From the NCBI RefSeq assembly GCF_026212465.1, contig NC_080058.1, positions 7,193,001-7,257,000 of the forward strand: a stretch of 64,000 nucleotides of DNA, given 5' to 3'. The position numbers and the translations under genes are program-made. Source of the stretch: Amaranthus tricolor (lineage: Eukaryota > Streptophyta > Magnoliopsida > Caryophyllales > Amaranthaceae). A model generated the notes under the pieces. That model was given only the letters and a program-made list of their open reading frames with translations, was not told the origin of the DNA and did no database searches. This document shows positions 46,123 to 58,928 of the stretch, one piece after another; within the stretch, counting starts at the first letter, position 1, and every line of letters starts with the position of its first letter.

Positions 46123-49100
46123 ATGAGGAGAAGAAGTTACAGTCCTTCACCACCTAGAGGTGGTTACAGCAGAAGGGGACGCAGTCCGAGTCCCAGGGGG
46201 CGCTATTCTGGCCGTGGAAGAGATCCTTCCACTAGTTTATTAGTTCGAAATCTTCGACATGATTGCAGGTTTGTTAATGCCAACCAAGGAATTCCATCTG
46301 GTTTGATAAATGCTTCTTATTGATTTTTCGTGTACTTATATGTGTGCTGCTTGGAATTATTGTTGCTGGGTTATCCTTGCCTCAGCAGTTTCTAGTTTGA
46401 TGAAATGGGTTCATTTATTTTGCTGTTGTGTACTTGTGTGTAATTCCATTTAGTATATTCTATCAAATCTTTGTAAGCTTGAAAGTAGCGTTGGTTCTTT
46501 CGTGTGGTTCATTTAAAAATTTTGTCCATCTTGTGATTGTTAGTTATATTCAAATTTTATAACTTGTAAATAATCACTAGTCTGTTTTTTGTTTTGCAGA
46601 CCTGAAGATCTCCGTAGGCCATTTGGTCAGTTTGGTCCTCTCAAGGACATTTACTTGCCTAGGGATTATTACACTGGGTTAGTACATGGACACTTCCTGA
46701 TATTGTTATGGAACCTATGAAGCTCTTATGTTAATATGGCAGGGTAGTTTCATTTGTTTAGATATTATCGATCCACTATAAAAACCTGGATTACCCAGCA
46801 GTTTCGTGAATGTGAAATCAGCTATTAAACATTCAAAGCTTATATAAGCTATGTAATACTAATTGAAATTTATCTAGATTCCAGAAAGGGGCTTAACATG
46901 AGAGTTTCTTTAGAACCATACCTTTGTATAGGTGGTGGGAATCCCATCTTGTGACTTTATTTTCCAACGTTATACCACCTACACATTCTTGGAAGCGAGG
47001 AACCCCCTCACTGTCCCTCCTTAGGAATTTGCCCACAATGGTTAGATTTGGGGATACACAATGGGAAAGACAAAGTGGGTATTTCAAAGTACTTGCCCTA
47101 TATATCTATGTTTTCATTTTAGAGAAAAAAACTCATTAAGTGAGCTTTTCATATCAGATAGGCAGATGATTTTGAATAACATGACGCTGACTTGGTTTTC
47201 TTACCTTGTCTCCTGATCTGGAAGTATGTTGTATTGGTTTTTAATTGGATATTTTGTTTTCTGGAAGTTCATAAGATAAATTTCAACCTAATCCCATCCC
47301 CCTGTGTTATCCCCTTAGCCATGGGCCCATCTCTATGATGTATTTAGTGTCCCTATTATAGCTTAAGCATTTGTTAATTATAGTTTTTGAGATTGAACAG
47401 TGAAAATAAGTAATGAAGAGATCAATCAAGTAAAAAGAGTTCTGTGGAAGATGTTGTTAATGTTATTGAAGATTGGAAGGAAGTTGGATTTGAATACATT
47501 TTGAAGAGTTGAAGTCTTGAAGAATTTCAAGTCACTCTTAAAACTGATGTTTGCAAGGTCAGCAGCCATGTGCTTGCTTTTAAGTCCTTACCAGGACCAT
47601 CCTTGGTGGAATCTATTCCAGTCACGAGTATAAGCATCACTCTCTATTTTCACCTGTCTTTTCAAGTTTATATTTTGACAATCTGATTGGCCCTTTGCAG
47701 AGCTCCTCGTGGATTTGGTTTTGTGCAGTATGTGGACCCAGCAGATGCTGCTGATGCAAAGTATCGGATGGATGGCCATATTTTTCAAGGCCGTGAATTG
47801 ACTGTTGTGTTTGCAGAGGAGAACAGGAAGAAACCAACTGAGATGAGAACAAGGGAACGGACTAGGTAAATCATCAGCTGTTGGCATTTGTTTCTTTGAT
47901 TTATGTCTTCTCTCCATCAAACTTTTAACTGTCTTCCCCTAGTTGCCAACTCACCATACATTTATTTCTCGAATAATATTATCTTATTTAACTTGAAATC
48001 TTCGAATACTCTATGCCAACTCATTTGTGAACAAAAGTGAGCAATGGAAGGAGTATTTGTTAATGTTTATTCATGGATCTTTATTTCATGGTTGTTTTTT
48101 TGGATGCAATTTCACTCTACTACTTTTTAGGGGCCGGTATCATGACAGAAGGCGTTCTCCTGCGCGTTATTCCCGTTCACCGCGATATTCTCGCTCTCCA
48201 CCTCCACGTCATGCAAGGTCTAGGTCTCACAACCGTGCTGACTACTCACCTTCTCCCAAACGAAAACAATACTCAAGGTATGTTAAAAAGTGATTGTTCT
48301 TGTAAGTTGCATTTGCTCTAAATAATCCTGAGTAGTCATCTTTTGTTTACCATTCGACATGTTTTAATTTGGAATGTATAGTAGAATTACTTCTTTTCTT
48401 TTAGGTGTGGCTTTGTATAGACGTTAGTTATGCAGGGACCGGTCATTATATATGTTGCTTCATTGCTGAAGTCATGTGTTGAGTGACATAGGACTGGTTA
48501 ATGTTGAACTTGGGTCAAGAATTTTTGTAATTAAACAGGTAAATTTTATGCTTCAAAGAAAATGAAAATAAACAAATGCAAAATTTTTTGGGATCTGGAT
48601 ACATTGAATTCGGATGCAAGTGCAATGTATTGGGTAGGGGTAGTTGCATAGACATGTGTCTGCAGCAGAAAACTTTGGCTGTTGTGTTACAATTTTTAAA
48701 AGCAGCTCTAGACTAGAGGTGTTCAATGGGCCGGATACGGACCGGACCGGGCTCGAATAAACATGGGCCGGGACTGGCCTTGCAAAATAAAAATGGGCTG
48801 AAAATGGGCCAGGCTTTAAAATCCGCCCCTATCCAGCCAGACCCATTTTAAAAAGTTTTTTTTAAGTACGATAATAAATGGGCTGATATTCATTTCTTTA
48901 ACCTTTACTATGATATTCTTTTCTTTAATCAAAAATCTAGATTGAGCTAAACAAAGGAACAAATTAATTTTAGCACATAGTTACTGGTTAGTATTAATAC
49001 AATATTGGCACAATAGTTTCTATGATATTCATTTCAATTACGTTGCACAACATAAATCATTAATGTCTAAGAGACAAATCCAGTACTTACGTGAACTAGA

Positions 49101-49730
49101 ACTAGTGAACCTCTTTGGCTAATGTTTAAGGTTAATCGGAGTACCCTTTGTCTCGGCCCATTTTAAATTTACGAAGGCCCGTTTATGGCCCGACCCTTAT
49201 AAAGCCCTTCAAAAAACGGGCCGTATAAGGGCTCAAAATGGGGGCCCAGCCCATTGAACACCTCTACTCTAGACCTAGTGTAGATTGAACTTGAACCGTT
49301 AGTCTAGCAAGTGCTAGTAGTATTCTTGTTGCTTGCGTTTTCTTGGGAAGTTTGCCTATCTTTGTAGAATGTATCATCCTTCAATTAACTTCCCCTTCAA
49401 TGTGTAATCTCAATATATTGTTGAAGTCTTAGCCTGACTAGATGTAGAACTAGCATTATCTGTTGTGTATTAGTTTGGTAATGCATTGAAGTGGCAATGT
49501 TTTATGACAGGTCTGTTTCACCTAGAGACAGAAAGCTGAGTCGGGAGAGGTCTTATTCCCGAGAAAGTCGAGGCAGATCATATTCACGTTCGCCACAATC
49601 TCCTAAAGCCTCTAGAAGTCGGAGCAGGAGCCAAAGTCCTAGTAGGAGTCCTAGGCGAAGCAGAAGCAAGAGTCCATATCCTGAAGACCTACCTAAAGAG
49701 CAGAGCAGAGAACAATCTCCTAGTCAATAG
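46123..49730 (+). CDS. SR splicing factor, SCL30A/SCL33-like
   Basis: Coding exons 46123-46268, 46600-46677, 47701-47865, 48131-48277, 49511-49730; 251 residues. A 5' untranslated intron is likely from about 45683 (CAG then GTATTT) to 46100. The protein has the short charged N-terminal extension typical of plant SCL proteins (MRRRSYSPSPPRGG), one RRM (about 38-115) with RNP2 SLLVRNL and RNP1 RGFGFVQY, then an Arg/Ser domain (RSPARYSRSPRYSRS, ASRSRSRSQSPSRSPRRS). SCL proteins act in spliceosome assembly and alternative splicing. Intron 46678-47700 lies within the RRM; a long, regulated intron there is known from Arabidopsis SCL33/SCL30A, and some spliceable GT/AG sites inside this one would allow the same. 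The last intron carries a hAT MITE. Confidence 0.93.
48714..49266. mobile_element. hAT MITE inside the last SCL intron
   Basis: Inverted ends TAGAGGTGTTCAATGGGC are identical over 18 bp. The perfect 8-bp duplication CTCTAGAC lies at 48706-48713 and 49267-49274. Subterminal sequence is rich in GGGCC/CCGGAC words; the centre is AT-rich and non-coding. 553 bp. Confidence 0.93.
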
Positions 49731-50226
49731 GGTTGAGATTGGATGGTACTCGTATGTGCTCCGTCTATCTAATCAAGTCTGCATTATCCAAATAGCCTGA
49801 ACTTACAAATGATGCTCTAGTTTAGTAGTAACGCCACCCAAATTTTAGTTCTATTAAATTAATCCCTTGAGATTTGAGAATAGAGATAGCAGGTTTCTTG
49901 CTCTGTTTTATAGGCTAAACTTATTATGCCTACAGCTTGTCTGCCCTTTCTGTTTGTGCTTTTATGGTGGTGTAATGGGTCATGTTTGAAAACCTTAGAT
50001 TTTAAAATTTGAAGCTGTTTTCAGAAAATTTTAGACAAAACTTTGGTCTAAATTATTTGAATGCCATTGCAATTACTTTTTTGACTGCTTGGAGCCTAGA
50101 GGTGCTATGTGATGCGCCCCAGCTAAGAGAGACAAAGGTGTGGGTCCCCTGTTTTTACCTAGTAGCTCATTTTCAATCAATATTCTTGAAAGTGGAAGCT
50201 AGGGTGATAAAGGTTGCTTTGTTATA
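49731..50226. other. 3' flank of the SCL gene
   Basis: Probably 3' untranslated sequence for the first few hundred bases. No further gene seen. Confidence 0.5.
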
Positions 50227-50485
50227 CTTCCTCTGTTTCGTATTAGTTGCAACATAAGAATTTTTTACGCAGTCCAATGCATTAATTTCATTCTTAATAT
50301 CTCTAATTATGTATAATAAAAAATTATAAAAACTTAATATTAATAATCTTTACACCGAGACGAATCAAAGAAGATTCAACTTGACTATATTTTAACTTAT
50401 ACATTAAAAATTTATCACAGATTAAGGGAGCTAAGTGAATAGTATATATACTTTTAATGTTGCAACTAAATTGAAACGGAGGTAG
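50227..50485. mobile_element. Stowaway-like MITE
   Basis: Inverted ends CTTCCTCTGTTTCGTATTAG with GTTGCAAC, and the inverse CTACCTCCGTTTCAATTTAG with GTTGCAAC, flanked by TA on both sides (50225-50226, 50486-50487). CTCCCTCCGTTTC-type ends and a TA target are the Tc1/mariner Stowaway hallmark. 259 bp. Confidence 0.88.
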
Positions 50486-50487
50486 TA

Positions 50488-52900
50488 TTTAAATTAATAG
50501 GGCAAACTTCTCACTCTCAACTCTACTAGTTTATATTTTTTACATTGTTGACATTAGTTACCGTTTAAACTTATTTTATATATATGACTAATATGTAAGA
50601 AAAAATATAGTCAATAAGTCAAGTGAAATCTCGTTTGAATACTGTTCCATATACTTTTATAATATTAACATATACTTTAATATTATTTTTGTTTTGGAAA
50701 TATAAACATTTAATTATATTTAATTATTTTAATATTTATTCTTTCTTGGAAAGTCAAAGTCATTATATATAATATTTATTGTTTTTTAATTTTTAAATTA
50801 GATTCTCTTGAAAATTTAAAATTATTAATGGTAAAGAGAATTTGTTAATTTTCATTTACAACCCTAAGGGCTGTAAATATCATTACCCATAAAGGAACAC
50901 ATTATATTGTGTAAAATATAATAAGTATAATAAAGCGGAGAATATATGTTGTGTGTGTTAAATCTACAAAAGAGTTTCCTAGGAGTATATTTTATTATTG
51001 ACGAAATTAATTAGACACATTTTATTGGATGGTAGAAATGTAGCCTTTTAATTGTTACTATGCTGTAGTCATAAAGTCTTAATCCAAGTATAATTTTGTG
51101 ATTAAGCTTCAGAAAGTAAGATCATTAGAGTGTTAATGGAAAGAGTTATTGATAAAAGATTAAAAGATGAGCTTTTTGACGTTTAGTTTGCGAGGGAGAT
51201 TTATTCTATTTCTCCCATGTGTAACGTTGGCTTTTCTTTTTTGCTTGAAATCTTGTCGGGCATATGCTTTTCTTTTGGATTGCTGATTTCTCCTTTATGT
51301 TCATACTCCTATCAACTAAACTAACATTATAATAACGTTAAAGCCTTATTTTCTAGAGATATAATCTCTTATATTAAATTAATATTTCTATTAATTAAAT
51401 TATAATATGTCTATTCTAATTGAAATTAACTTTTATTTTAAAATATATTAACGATATGCGTAATTCTTATTCATTTTATTATATTTTTTAATTTACTATT
51501 TTACGCGTTAATGATAATGACTTGACTCATTGGTACTTATAATACAATTTGTCTTAATATACTCATTAATCCATTTGTCTTAATTCTTGTCTTATCACCT
51601 AAGCAAAAAATCCATTTATCTTAATTCTTATCTTATCACCAAAGTAAAAATCTAGATGGTTCTGTTTTAGTCGTTACATTAAGTTATGTAAAATTAAAAA
51701 ATTGGTATCTTTATATTAAAAAGACCATTATAACTCGTAAAGATAATATAAAAATTAATTCCTTCCAAGACATATCAAAACACAAAAACTCTTCTTTCAA
51801 CACTATTAGTTACCTTGAAAGAAAAGTTTAAAATTGCCTTAGAAAAACTAACACCAGAGGTATTGGATAGGAAAAAAGTCGGGACAAGTAGATATTACAT
51901 AGTTCTTTTTGTCAAAAATTGTAATTTAACAAGTAGATAAAAATAACTATGTTACAAGTAATTTAAAATGATTAAATAATAATTGATGAAAAATTAAGAA
52001 AAATGGGTAAAGTATAGTATTCCATGAGAAAGTGAGAGAAATATATTAATAAGATAAAATATAGATTAATTATATCGATGATAATTAAAGAAAAAATATA
52101 ACTGTATAAGTCATAGCTAAAAATAAAAATTGCGCAAATTTAATAGAACAGGACATAGAATTAGCATAAGTATGTGTTCAAACATTTAGATTATCTTTTA
52201 GTGTTTTTGCCCTCTTGCTTCTTCCGTTTCTTTTATTATTATTTTTTTTGTTTTTTTTATTTTGTAGTTGGTTCTACTTATTTATTTTATTTATAGACAT
52301 TTAATTTATCTTTCCGTGTAGTTACGTCTCTTTACCTTTCTCGAGTCGGGAGACTCCTTCGGCCGTGCTCTCCTTTATGGGTATGAGTTGTCGTCGTCCT
52401 TTTTTTCCAGATCATGTCCATAATTTTTCTATGAGCGGAATACACTAGGTAAGATGATGATGATGGGTTCAAACACTGTAATAGTAGCGTCCAGTGTCCT
52501 GTGGGGAATTTAATACAATAAGTCCGTAACAGTTTGGAATCATTTATTTATTCTACTAAATTGCGATATCTTTTCAACTTCTGAGTTCAGAAATGGAGTA
52601 AAAACTCTTGACTTTAAGCCTTAAGGGCGGTAATATCAATGTTCTGTTCTTCCCTTAGATTTCACACTCATTCCTACTTTGGGCACAAATTATTCCCATT
52701 ACTCCTACTTGGATTTAGTTAACTTACTTACAACTGCTGCTATATTTAGTTAAGCTAAGCTATCCTGTCTCCACTAAAACTTTTCTTTGTTTCTTTCATC
52801 CTCCTAGGATTCAAATGTACTTATTCTTTACATATTCTTAATTAGAGGAGTGAATTCGGTTGTTCAAATATGATATTTCAAATTGAATAAATTTGTATCA
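50488..52900. other. Long AT-rich spacer
   Basis: No gene, RNA gene or ordered transposon was recognised. A short segment, TGTCTTAATTCTTGTCTTAT and a near repeat at 51600-51650, is locally duplicated. The stretch around 52320-52500 is a little richer in GC but has no long open frame. Confidence 0.5.
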
Positions 52901-52904
52901 AATT

Positions 52905-53200
52905 TGTTAATTTGTTAAATTAGACTGGATTTATTGTGAGTGTCTATCATATAATCGGAAATATCCGAGCTGTATACACCCCATAAGTCAAAGAGATATA
53001 CTTTATAAGTCAAAGATATATCATTCTAAAACCATATGACAACAGGAGAAAAATCTGTGAAATTAGACTGATTTTATTGTGAGTGTCTATCATATTATCG
53101 AAAAATACGAGATACATGCATTTCATAAGTCATGGATTTAAATTCTATAAGCTAAAGAGATAATATCATTTCAAAATAATATAACAATAGGAGAAAAATT
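52905..53200 (+). repeat. Diverged tandem duplication of about 145 bp
   Basis: TTTATTGTGAGTGTCTATCA begins each copy (about 52928 and 53074) and each ends in a variant of ATAACAATAGGAGAAAAAT. The copies differ by substitutions and small gaps. It lies about 1.6 kb upstream of the glucanase start. Confidence 0.72.
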
Positions 53201-54071
53201 ATCCCAATATCCTTTTAATATGATTTTTATATACTGGTTATTTCGATCCAGTCAAATCAAAATGAATTTCACTAAATAATAATAATAAAAAAAAATGAGC
53301 ATAGGATATTAGCAGAAAAAAGGGGACACAAATGTACACGCTGAGAGAACTTTCTACAACCAAAGCATAGCTGTTTTCTTGCTACACTATCTTCGAGCTC
53401 TGTGCTTCTCAAACTTAGTAAGCTATTCTTTTCTTAATTTTAATTTTAATTTTTACTTTTATTATTCTTTCTTCTAAACTAAAGTATTACTAGTAATTAG
53501 GATTGCTCTTTAGTTTTTAATTACTACTTAATTTTTGGTTTAATATGGTAAAGGGGAAGTTAAGGAGTTTCCTATTTCACTAAGTATATGTAGTTCAATA
53601 AAGTTGCAATCTTTGGATAATAGGAGTAATTCTTTATAGAAACTACATGTGTTTTCTGGTTTTTACATTACACATTTTGTGGGGCCTTTTACTCTTTGAT
53701 CTTTGATTTTCACTAAGATTCTTTGTCATCATTGTCATAAAGTCTCTCATTGTTGAATTTTGTTGTTGGGTTTTTGTTTTTGTTTATGTTTCTCTCTTCT
53801 TTAGGGTTTTGTGCATAATTTTTTGAAGTTGAAGCATTGCTTGAAGTTGATTTCTGGGTCTTCTTCAACTGACATTATTATCAATCTGTATAGTGTTCAG
53901 GTACTTGCTCAATTTCAGCTCCTGGGTTTTGATTTCCCTCCAAATTTTCTGTCTTTATGAGGCTATAATTTGCTTTAGAATGTTGCTTTATAACTTTGAG
54001 AAATGCTTCTGGTTTTACTGAATAAATAAATAGTATTTGAAGTTATATTCCATGGAATGTCAAGCTTAATT

Positions 54072-54285
54072 AGAGGCATTCATTCGGTCATTGGGTCGAT
54101 TTCGGATCAGGTATTTCGGGTCGGTTTAAATTCGGGTATTGTGTCTACATTAGTTTTTACATTATTGTAAACCCATTTTTATGTCGGGTTCGGTTACAAG
54201 GTCGGGTGAATATCGGTTCATCGGGTTTGGTTATAAGGTCGGGTCGGGTGAATATCGGGTCATCGAGTCTGTTTTAAATACATCT
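54072..54285. mobile_element. hAT MITE upstream of the glucanase gene
   Basis: Ends AGAGGCATTCATT and the inverse AGATGTATTTAAA. A 10-bp direct repeat AAGCTTAATT lies at 54062-54071 and 54286-54295, containing the 8-bp duplication expected of hAT. The interior has CGGGTCGGGT and CGGGTTCGGTTA words, as in the copy at 57514. It probably lies in a 5' untranslated intron. Confidence 0.78.
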
Positions 54286-54771
54286 AAGCTTAATTATTAG
54301 TCCTTCATTGTGTCTTTTAGTTTCTTTTGCTAGCCAAGTGTATATTGTATTTTCTTTTGTTTTTTTTGGGGTACAGGGTAGGTTGAAAGAAGGGGAGGGG
54401 GCAGCGAGAATTCAACTGAGGTTCCTCTTGAGGATAGTGGTAAATTCTCCATCTCCGATAAGACTTGATTCTTGGTATTTTGAGTTATTACTTATCGATT
54501 TCTTTGATATATTATTCTTATAATGTCTGTGACATTGAATTGATTTGGCTACATGATATGCTTGTCTACTTTATCCTGCCTGTCTTCCTGATACATGCAT
54601 TTGTTTTGTAGCTTATTCAAATGGTAGTTTATGCATTCCTGTTACTACTATTGTCTTATACAAGCTTTACCTTTTAGGTCCTTATAGCTGCACTCGCGTA
54701 TTTTCAACCCTTGGCCATTTTAATTTTTTCGATAAGCCACGCATTGTGAAGCTTCTAGTATATAAAGACAA

Positions 54772-57301
54772 ATGAAGCATGAAAAATGGCTGCAAGGAGT
54801 TTTGGTGCTATTCATTGGCATTATTCCTTCTATATTAGGTATTCTTCATTTCAGATGGTCATGTTCTCTGCTACCGTTTTTCTCTCTCGTTTTTTTCATG
54901 CTTATAATCAAACTTGATCACTAGCCGATACTCGATACATGTATAGGTGCATTCATTGGAGTCGATATAGGGACAGATTTGTCTAAAATGCCACCCGCTT
55001 CAGACATTGTTTCCATTCTTAAAGAAAACGAGATAACCCATGTTCGGCTTTTTGATGCCGATGCACACATGCTCAGTGCCCTTGCCAATACAAGCATAGA
55101 AGTAATGGTTAGTGTCACAAACGAGGAAGTTCTTGGGATTGGGCAATCCCCATCAACCGCAGCAGCATGGGTAAATAAAAATGTGGCCGCTCATGTTCCC
55201 AATACTAATATCACTGCTATTGCGGTTGGTAGTGAGGTTTTGACTACCATTCCACATGCCGCCCCTATTCTCGTTCCTGCGATGAATAACCTTCATAAAG
55301 CTCTCGTCGCTTCCAACTTAAACTTCAAGGTCAAAGTCTCCACTCCACATTCCATGGACATAATTTCTAGGCCATTTCCGCCTTCAACCGCCATCTTTAA
55401 TTCATCGTGGAACTCGACTATGTACCAGGTTCTTCAGTTCTTAAGGAATACTAACTCGTATTTCATGCTGAATGCGTATCCGTATTATGGTTTCACCACA
55501 GGAGACGGCATTTTCCCGCTTGAGTATACGCTTTTCCAACCGCTGTCCTCTGTCAAGCAGATAGTTGATCCGAATACTCTCTATCATTACGATAGCATGT
55601 TTGATGCTATGGTGGATGCTGCTTATTACTCAATTGATGCTTTCAATTTTTCCGGGATTTCAGTCGTCGTGACAGAAACTGGCTGGCCGTGGAGTGGGGG
55701 AGCCAATGAACCTAGTGCCACTGTAAAAAATGCTCAGACTTACAACAATAATTTGATTCGAAGAGTTTTGAATAACTCAGGTCCTCCGAGTCAGCCAAAC
55801 ATGCCAATAAACACATACATATACGAGTTGTTTAATGAGGATGAGCGTCGTGGCCCTCTTTCCGAGAAGAGTTGGGGGTTGTTTTTCACCAATGGCTCAA
55901 CGGTTTATCCTCTGAGTCTCGGCCCTTCTGGCCTATTGCCAGGAAATTCCACCGGTCTTTTCTGTATCGCCAAGGCAGGTGCCGATGAGGACAAACTGCG
56001 TAAGGGTTTGAATTGGGCTTGCGGTGATGGGCACGCTAACTGTTCAGCCATTCAGGAAGGCCAACCATGTTACTACCCGGATACCGTAGAGAATCATGCC
56101 TCGTATGCGTATAATGATTATTATCAAAAGATGCACAGTGTTGGTGGAACTTGTGACTTCGATGGTACAGCGGTTACTACTACTGCCGATCCTAGTAAGT
56201 TGCTGTGTCATCCTCAATAATTTTACTGCTAAGAATTCGATATATGAACGATTAAGATCTCGTTTTGCTTGTTAAATTGATTACAAGTTAGTACTTAAAC
56301 ATGTTATCCATCATGCTACTTTTAGCAACTGATTGTTAAAACTATTCACATTGATGGCTGTTTATTAAGATGGTAAGATTCATCATGAAGTTTGTTAAGG
56401 AACCATCTCAACCACAAGCTTAAGCTCATGATTGAAGCCCCTGGATATGTTATATACTCTAACACGCCCCTTCATACGAGAGCCCTTTGAGATATAAGTA
56501 TGGATGCAACACAGGCTTCTGCATACATGACGCTAAATATTCCTCTTCAAATAAGGGTTGGTTGAGATCGAACCTGTGACCTCTTGTTACACTGGTTTCT
56601 GATACTATGTCAAGGAACCAATTCAACCATAAGCTTAAGCTTTTAGTTGAGGCCCCAAAATGTTATATATTCTAACAAAGTTCGCCCGTCTATTGTGTAT
56701 TGGAATTCTATTTTGTGATGTCTGTTAAAAGTTGTTACATTTTGTTAGTTCAGCATCTCATTTAAGATTAGATAACATTTCTCCTGTTAAGGGCCTAGGA
56801 AGAACATAGAATTCAGACAACTACGGGTTACAAGTAAAAAAAATACCGTGTGTAGCTACCCTTAATTAATATTCTCTGTCTCTTTGAGTTTGCTACAATT
56901 GCTATTTTTGTTCGTCCCACATAATTTGCTACATTCTTCTTAACTTTAATGCGTATGCATCAATCGTTGCAAGTATGCAACACATTCACTCGTTTATCTA
57001 ACGCCTTTCTTGCCATGTTCAATCTCACAGGCTATGGTTCATGTGGTTTTACCGGGAGGTAACTAAATTTTGTTTCTTGTCATTATATGGTGCGGTTTGA
57101 ACTTTTAATAAATCGGGTTTTCTGAATTCCGTTGTTCTGTTATGTTTCACAATTCACAGCGCTAATTCCACCGCTGGACGAGGATTCAGTCCTACAGCAT
57201 TTGGTCCTGTTAGCCCGCTGATGGGGAGTAAGAGCAGAATGTTGTGTCCTGGAGTTGGAGGAGTATTACTGGGAATGTTTTTGCATTGGTTTTGGCTTTG
57301 A
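54772..57301 (+). CDS. Glucan endo-1,3-beta-glucosidase, GH17 with X8 domain
   Basis: Exons 54772-54838, 54947-56194, 57031-57058 and 57160-57301; 494 residues. A signal peptide (LQGVLVLFIGIIPSILG) leads into the GH17 barrel (about 23-340). The likely acid is Glu in IAVGSEVL and the nucleophile Glu in VVTETGWPWSG. The X8/CBM43 domain (about 360-445) has the expected Cys pattern: FCIAKAG, NWACGDG, NCSAI, PCYYPDT, CDFDG and SCGF. A Ser-rich linker and C-terminal hydrophobic tail (GVGGVLLGMFLHWFWL) suggest a GPI anchor, as in callose-degrading cell-wall enzymes at plasmodesmata. Reading past the donor at 56195 gives an early stop (56218-56220), so intron-2 retention would make a protein without the tail. 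That intron holds a TRIM element. Confidence 0.93.
56393..56677 (-). mobile_element. TRIM retroelement in glucanase intron 2
   Basis: Two direct terminal repeats of about 70 bp, 56393-56464 and 56608-56677. On the minus strand each starts TGTTAGA and ends TTGACA or TTAACA. A 5-bp target duplication AAGTT lies at 56388-56392 and 56678-56682. Next to the minus-strand 5' repeat is TAGTATCAGAAACC, close to the initiator-Met tRNA primer-binding consensus, and GAAGGGGCG precedes the other repeat as a polypurine tract. No coding sequence: a 285-bp terminal-repeat retrotransposon in miniature. Confidence 0.85.
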
Positions 57302-57513
57302 TTTATGAAGTGTTGATTCAATTTTTTGTACTCAAATACAATACAAATGAGATAGATTGCATTGTTAGTGACATAATAGGAATTATTGATCACAACTGTT
57401 TATGTATGTGTCTGTCCAGATACTTTTTATGTCAGTATGCAAATGCCATTTTTTTCTTTAAGGCTATCTTGTTCTTTACTCCCTTTGGCCCTCTTACTTT
57501 GTGAATAAGTGTT

Positions 57514-57697
57514 TGAGGTGTTCATTTGGGTTATTGGCTGAATTTCGAGTTAAATGTTTCGGGTAAGTTTAAAATCGGGTCTTATGTCCTTATTGATTTT
57601 TACATTATTTTAATTTCATTTTGAAATTGGGTTAAGTCGGGTTCGGATATAAGGTTGGATAAAAATCGGGTCATCGGGTTTGTTTTAAACACCTCTA
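57514..57697. mobile_element. hAT MITE after the glucanase gene
   Basis: Ends TGAGGTGTTCATTTGGG and the inverse of AGAGGTGTTTAAAACAA. The inside shares TTTTTACATTATT, GTCGGGTTCGG and ATCGGGTCATCGGGTTTGTT with 54072-54285. No clear target duplication. It starts about 210 bp after the stop codon. Confidence 0.65.
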
Positions 57698-58928
57698 AGT
57701 TCAAAATAAGTAGAGTAAGACTATTGCTAAATGAGGGGACAGATAGAGTATTTTTTTTGTTTTTTAAGTTTTTATATAGTACGTGGGGCTTGAACACTTA
57801 TTTTTATAATGTATTCTTCTGTGTTGTATGTACGTGACACAATTTAATATTAATTTAATATTAATGTATAGGATACTCTTTTAGATTTTGGTGTATATCT
57901 TGCATGGGCCTGGGCATGGCAGACTGACAGCAACCTGCTGGCCATTGTTTCTTTATTGTTGGAAATAGGGGTCTATTAAGAGGAAATATACTCGCTATCA
58001 ATTTTAGGAATAGTATGAATACTAGAACTCTAGAGTATTTGTTGTAAGATTGCCTATATTTTGGGGGGACTTGCAATATAAGGGAAAGAACAAGTGAGGC
58101 GAAAAGAGAAGGATATGAGAACGAATTGGAAAAGGTCTATATTAAGCGGATTTTGGGTTATTAATGACGAGAATTATTTTATTTTATTTTATTTTATTTT
58201 TTTTGTTTTATCAAGTTTGTAAAGAATTAAAAGGGATAAAATAAGGATAATAATTATATAGAGAATGTGAGATGAATAATGGAAGGATAAGAGATTAACT
58301 TGCAAATGAAACTAAATAAATTCAAAGGATAAGAAATTCATTGTCAAAGAATCTAAGGAGAGTTTGTTTGATGGATGATTTAGAGATAGATGGGGTTGGC
58401 TAAGCTCAAAACTCACTAAATATAGTACTGTTAGCAAGTTAGGAGATTCTTAAGGCACAAATGTATACGCTACTTACACTAAATATAAAAACTTTGACAA
58501 ATATAATTCTAATCTAAGAATATATGATTAATAAAAGTTTTTTTCTATAAACACATTTTTCGAATTCTCATATCATAATTCAGTACCATAAATAAACTAC
58601 AAGGTTATGTATATATATAGAGTGAAGGAAATTAGAAAACATAAGCCTAATTCTAAGTGAAACAAAGATCGATCACTTGGATGACAATAGGATTGGTGAC
58701 TTGGAATCAAAGAGTTCTTAATTTAAAATATTACAACCGAAATAAAAACGTAACTAACTAAAAGACTTGAAATAAAAATAAAGCATTCACCTCAAAAAAA
58801 TAAAAATACAAATAAAATAAAGCATTAAAAGAAAAGGATAGTGTTTAGCTGGGATCCATATAAACGTTGTCTTTGTATGATGTTTTTGATTTTTATTACT
58901 ATGATAAAAATAATTAGACTATGATTTG
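57698..58928. other. AT-rich spacer
   Basis: No gene seen. A TTTTA tandem tract lies at about 58170-58200. No ordered transposon recognised. Confidence 0.5.

Noticed and set aside
54308..54523. Small open frame upstream of the glucanase start as a separate gene
   Set aside because: No recognisable protein features; it overlaps the likely 5' untranslated/intron region.
56393..56677. tRNA-derived SINE
   Set aside because: The box-B-like GAGATCGAACC first suggested a SINE, but the paired 70-bp direct repeats, primer-binding-like site and AAGTT duplication fit a TRIM better.
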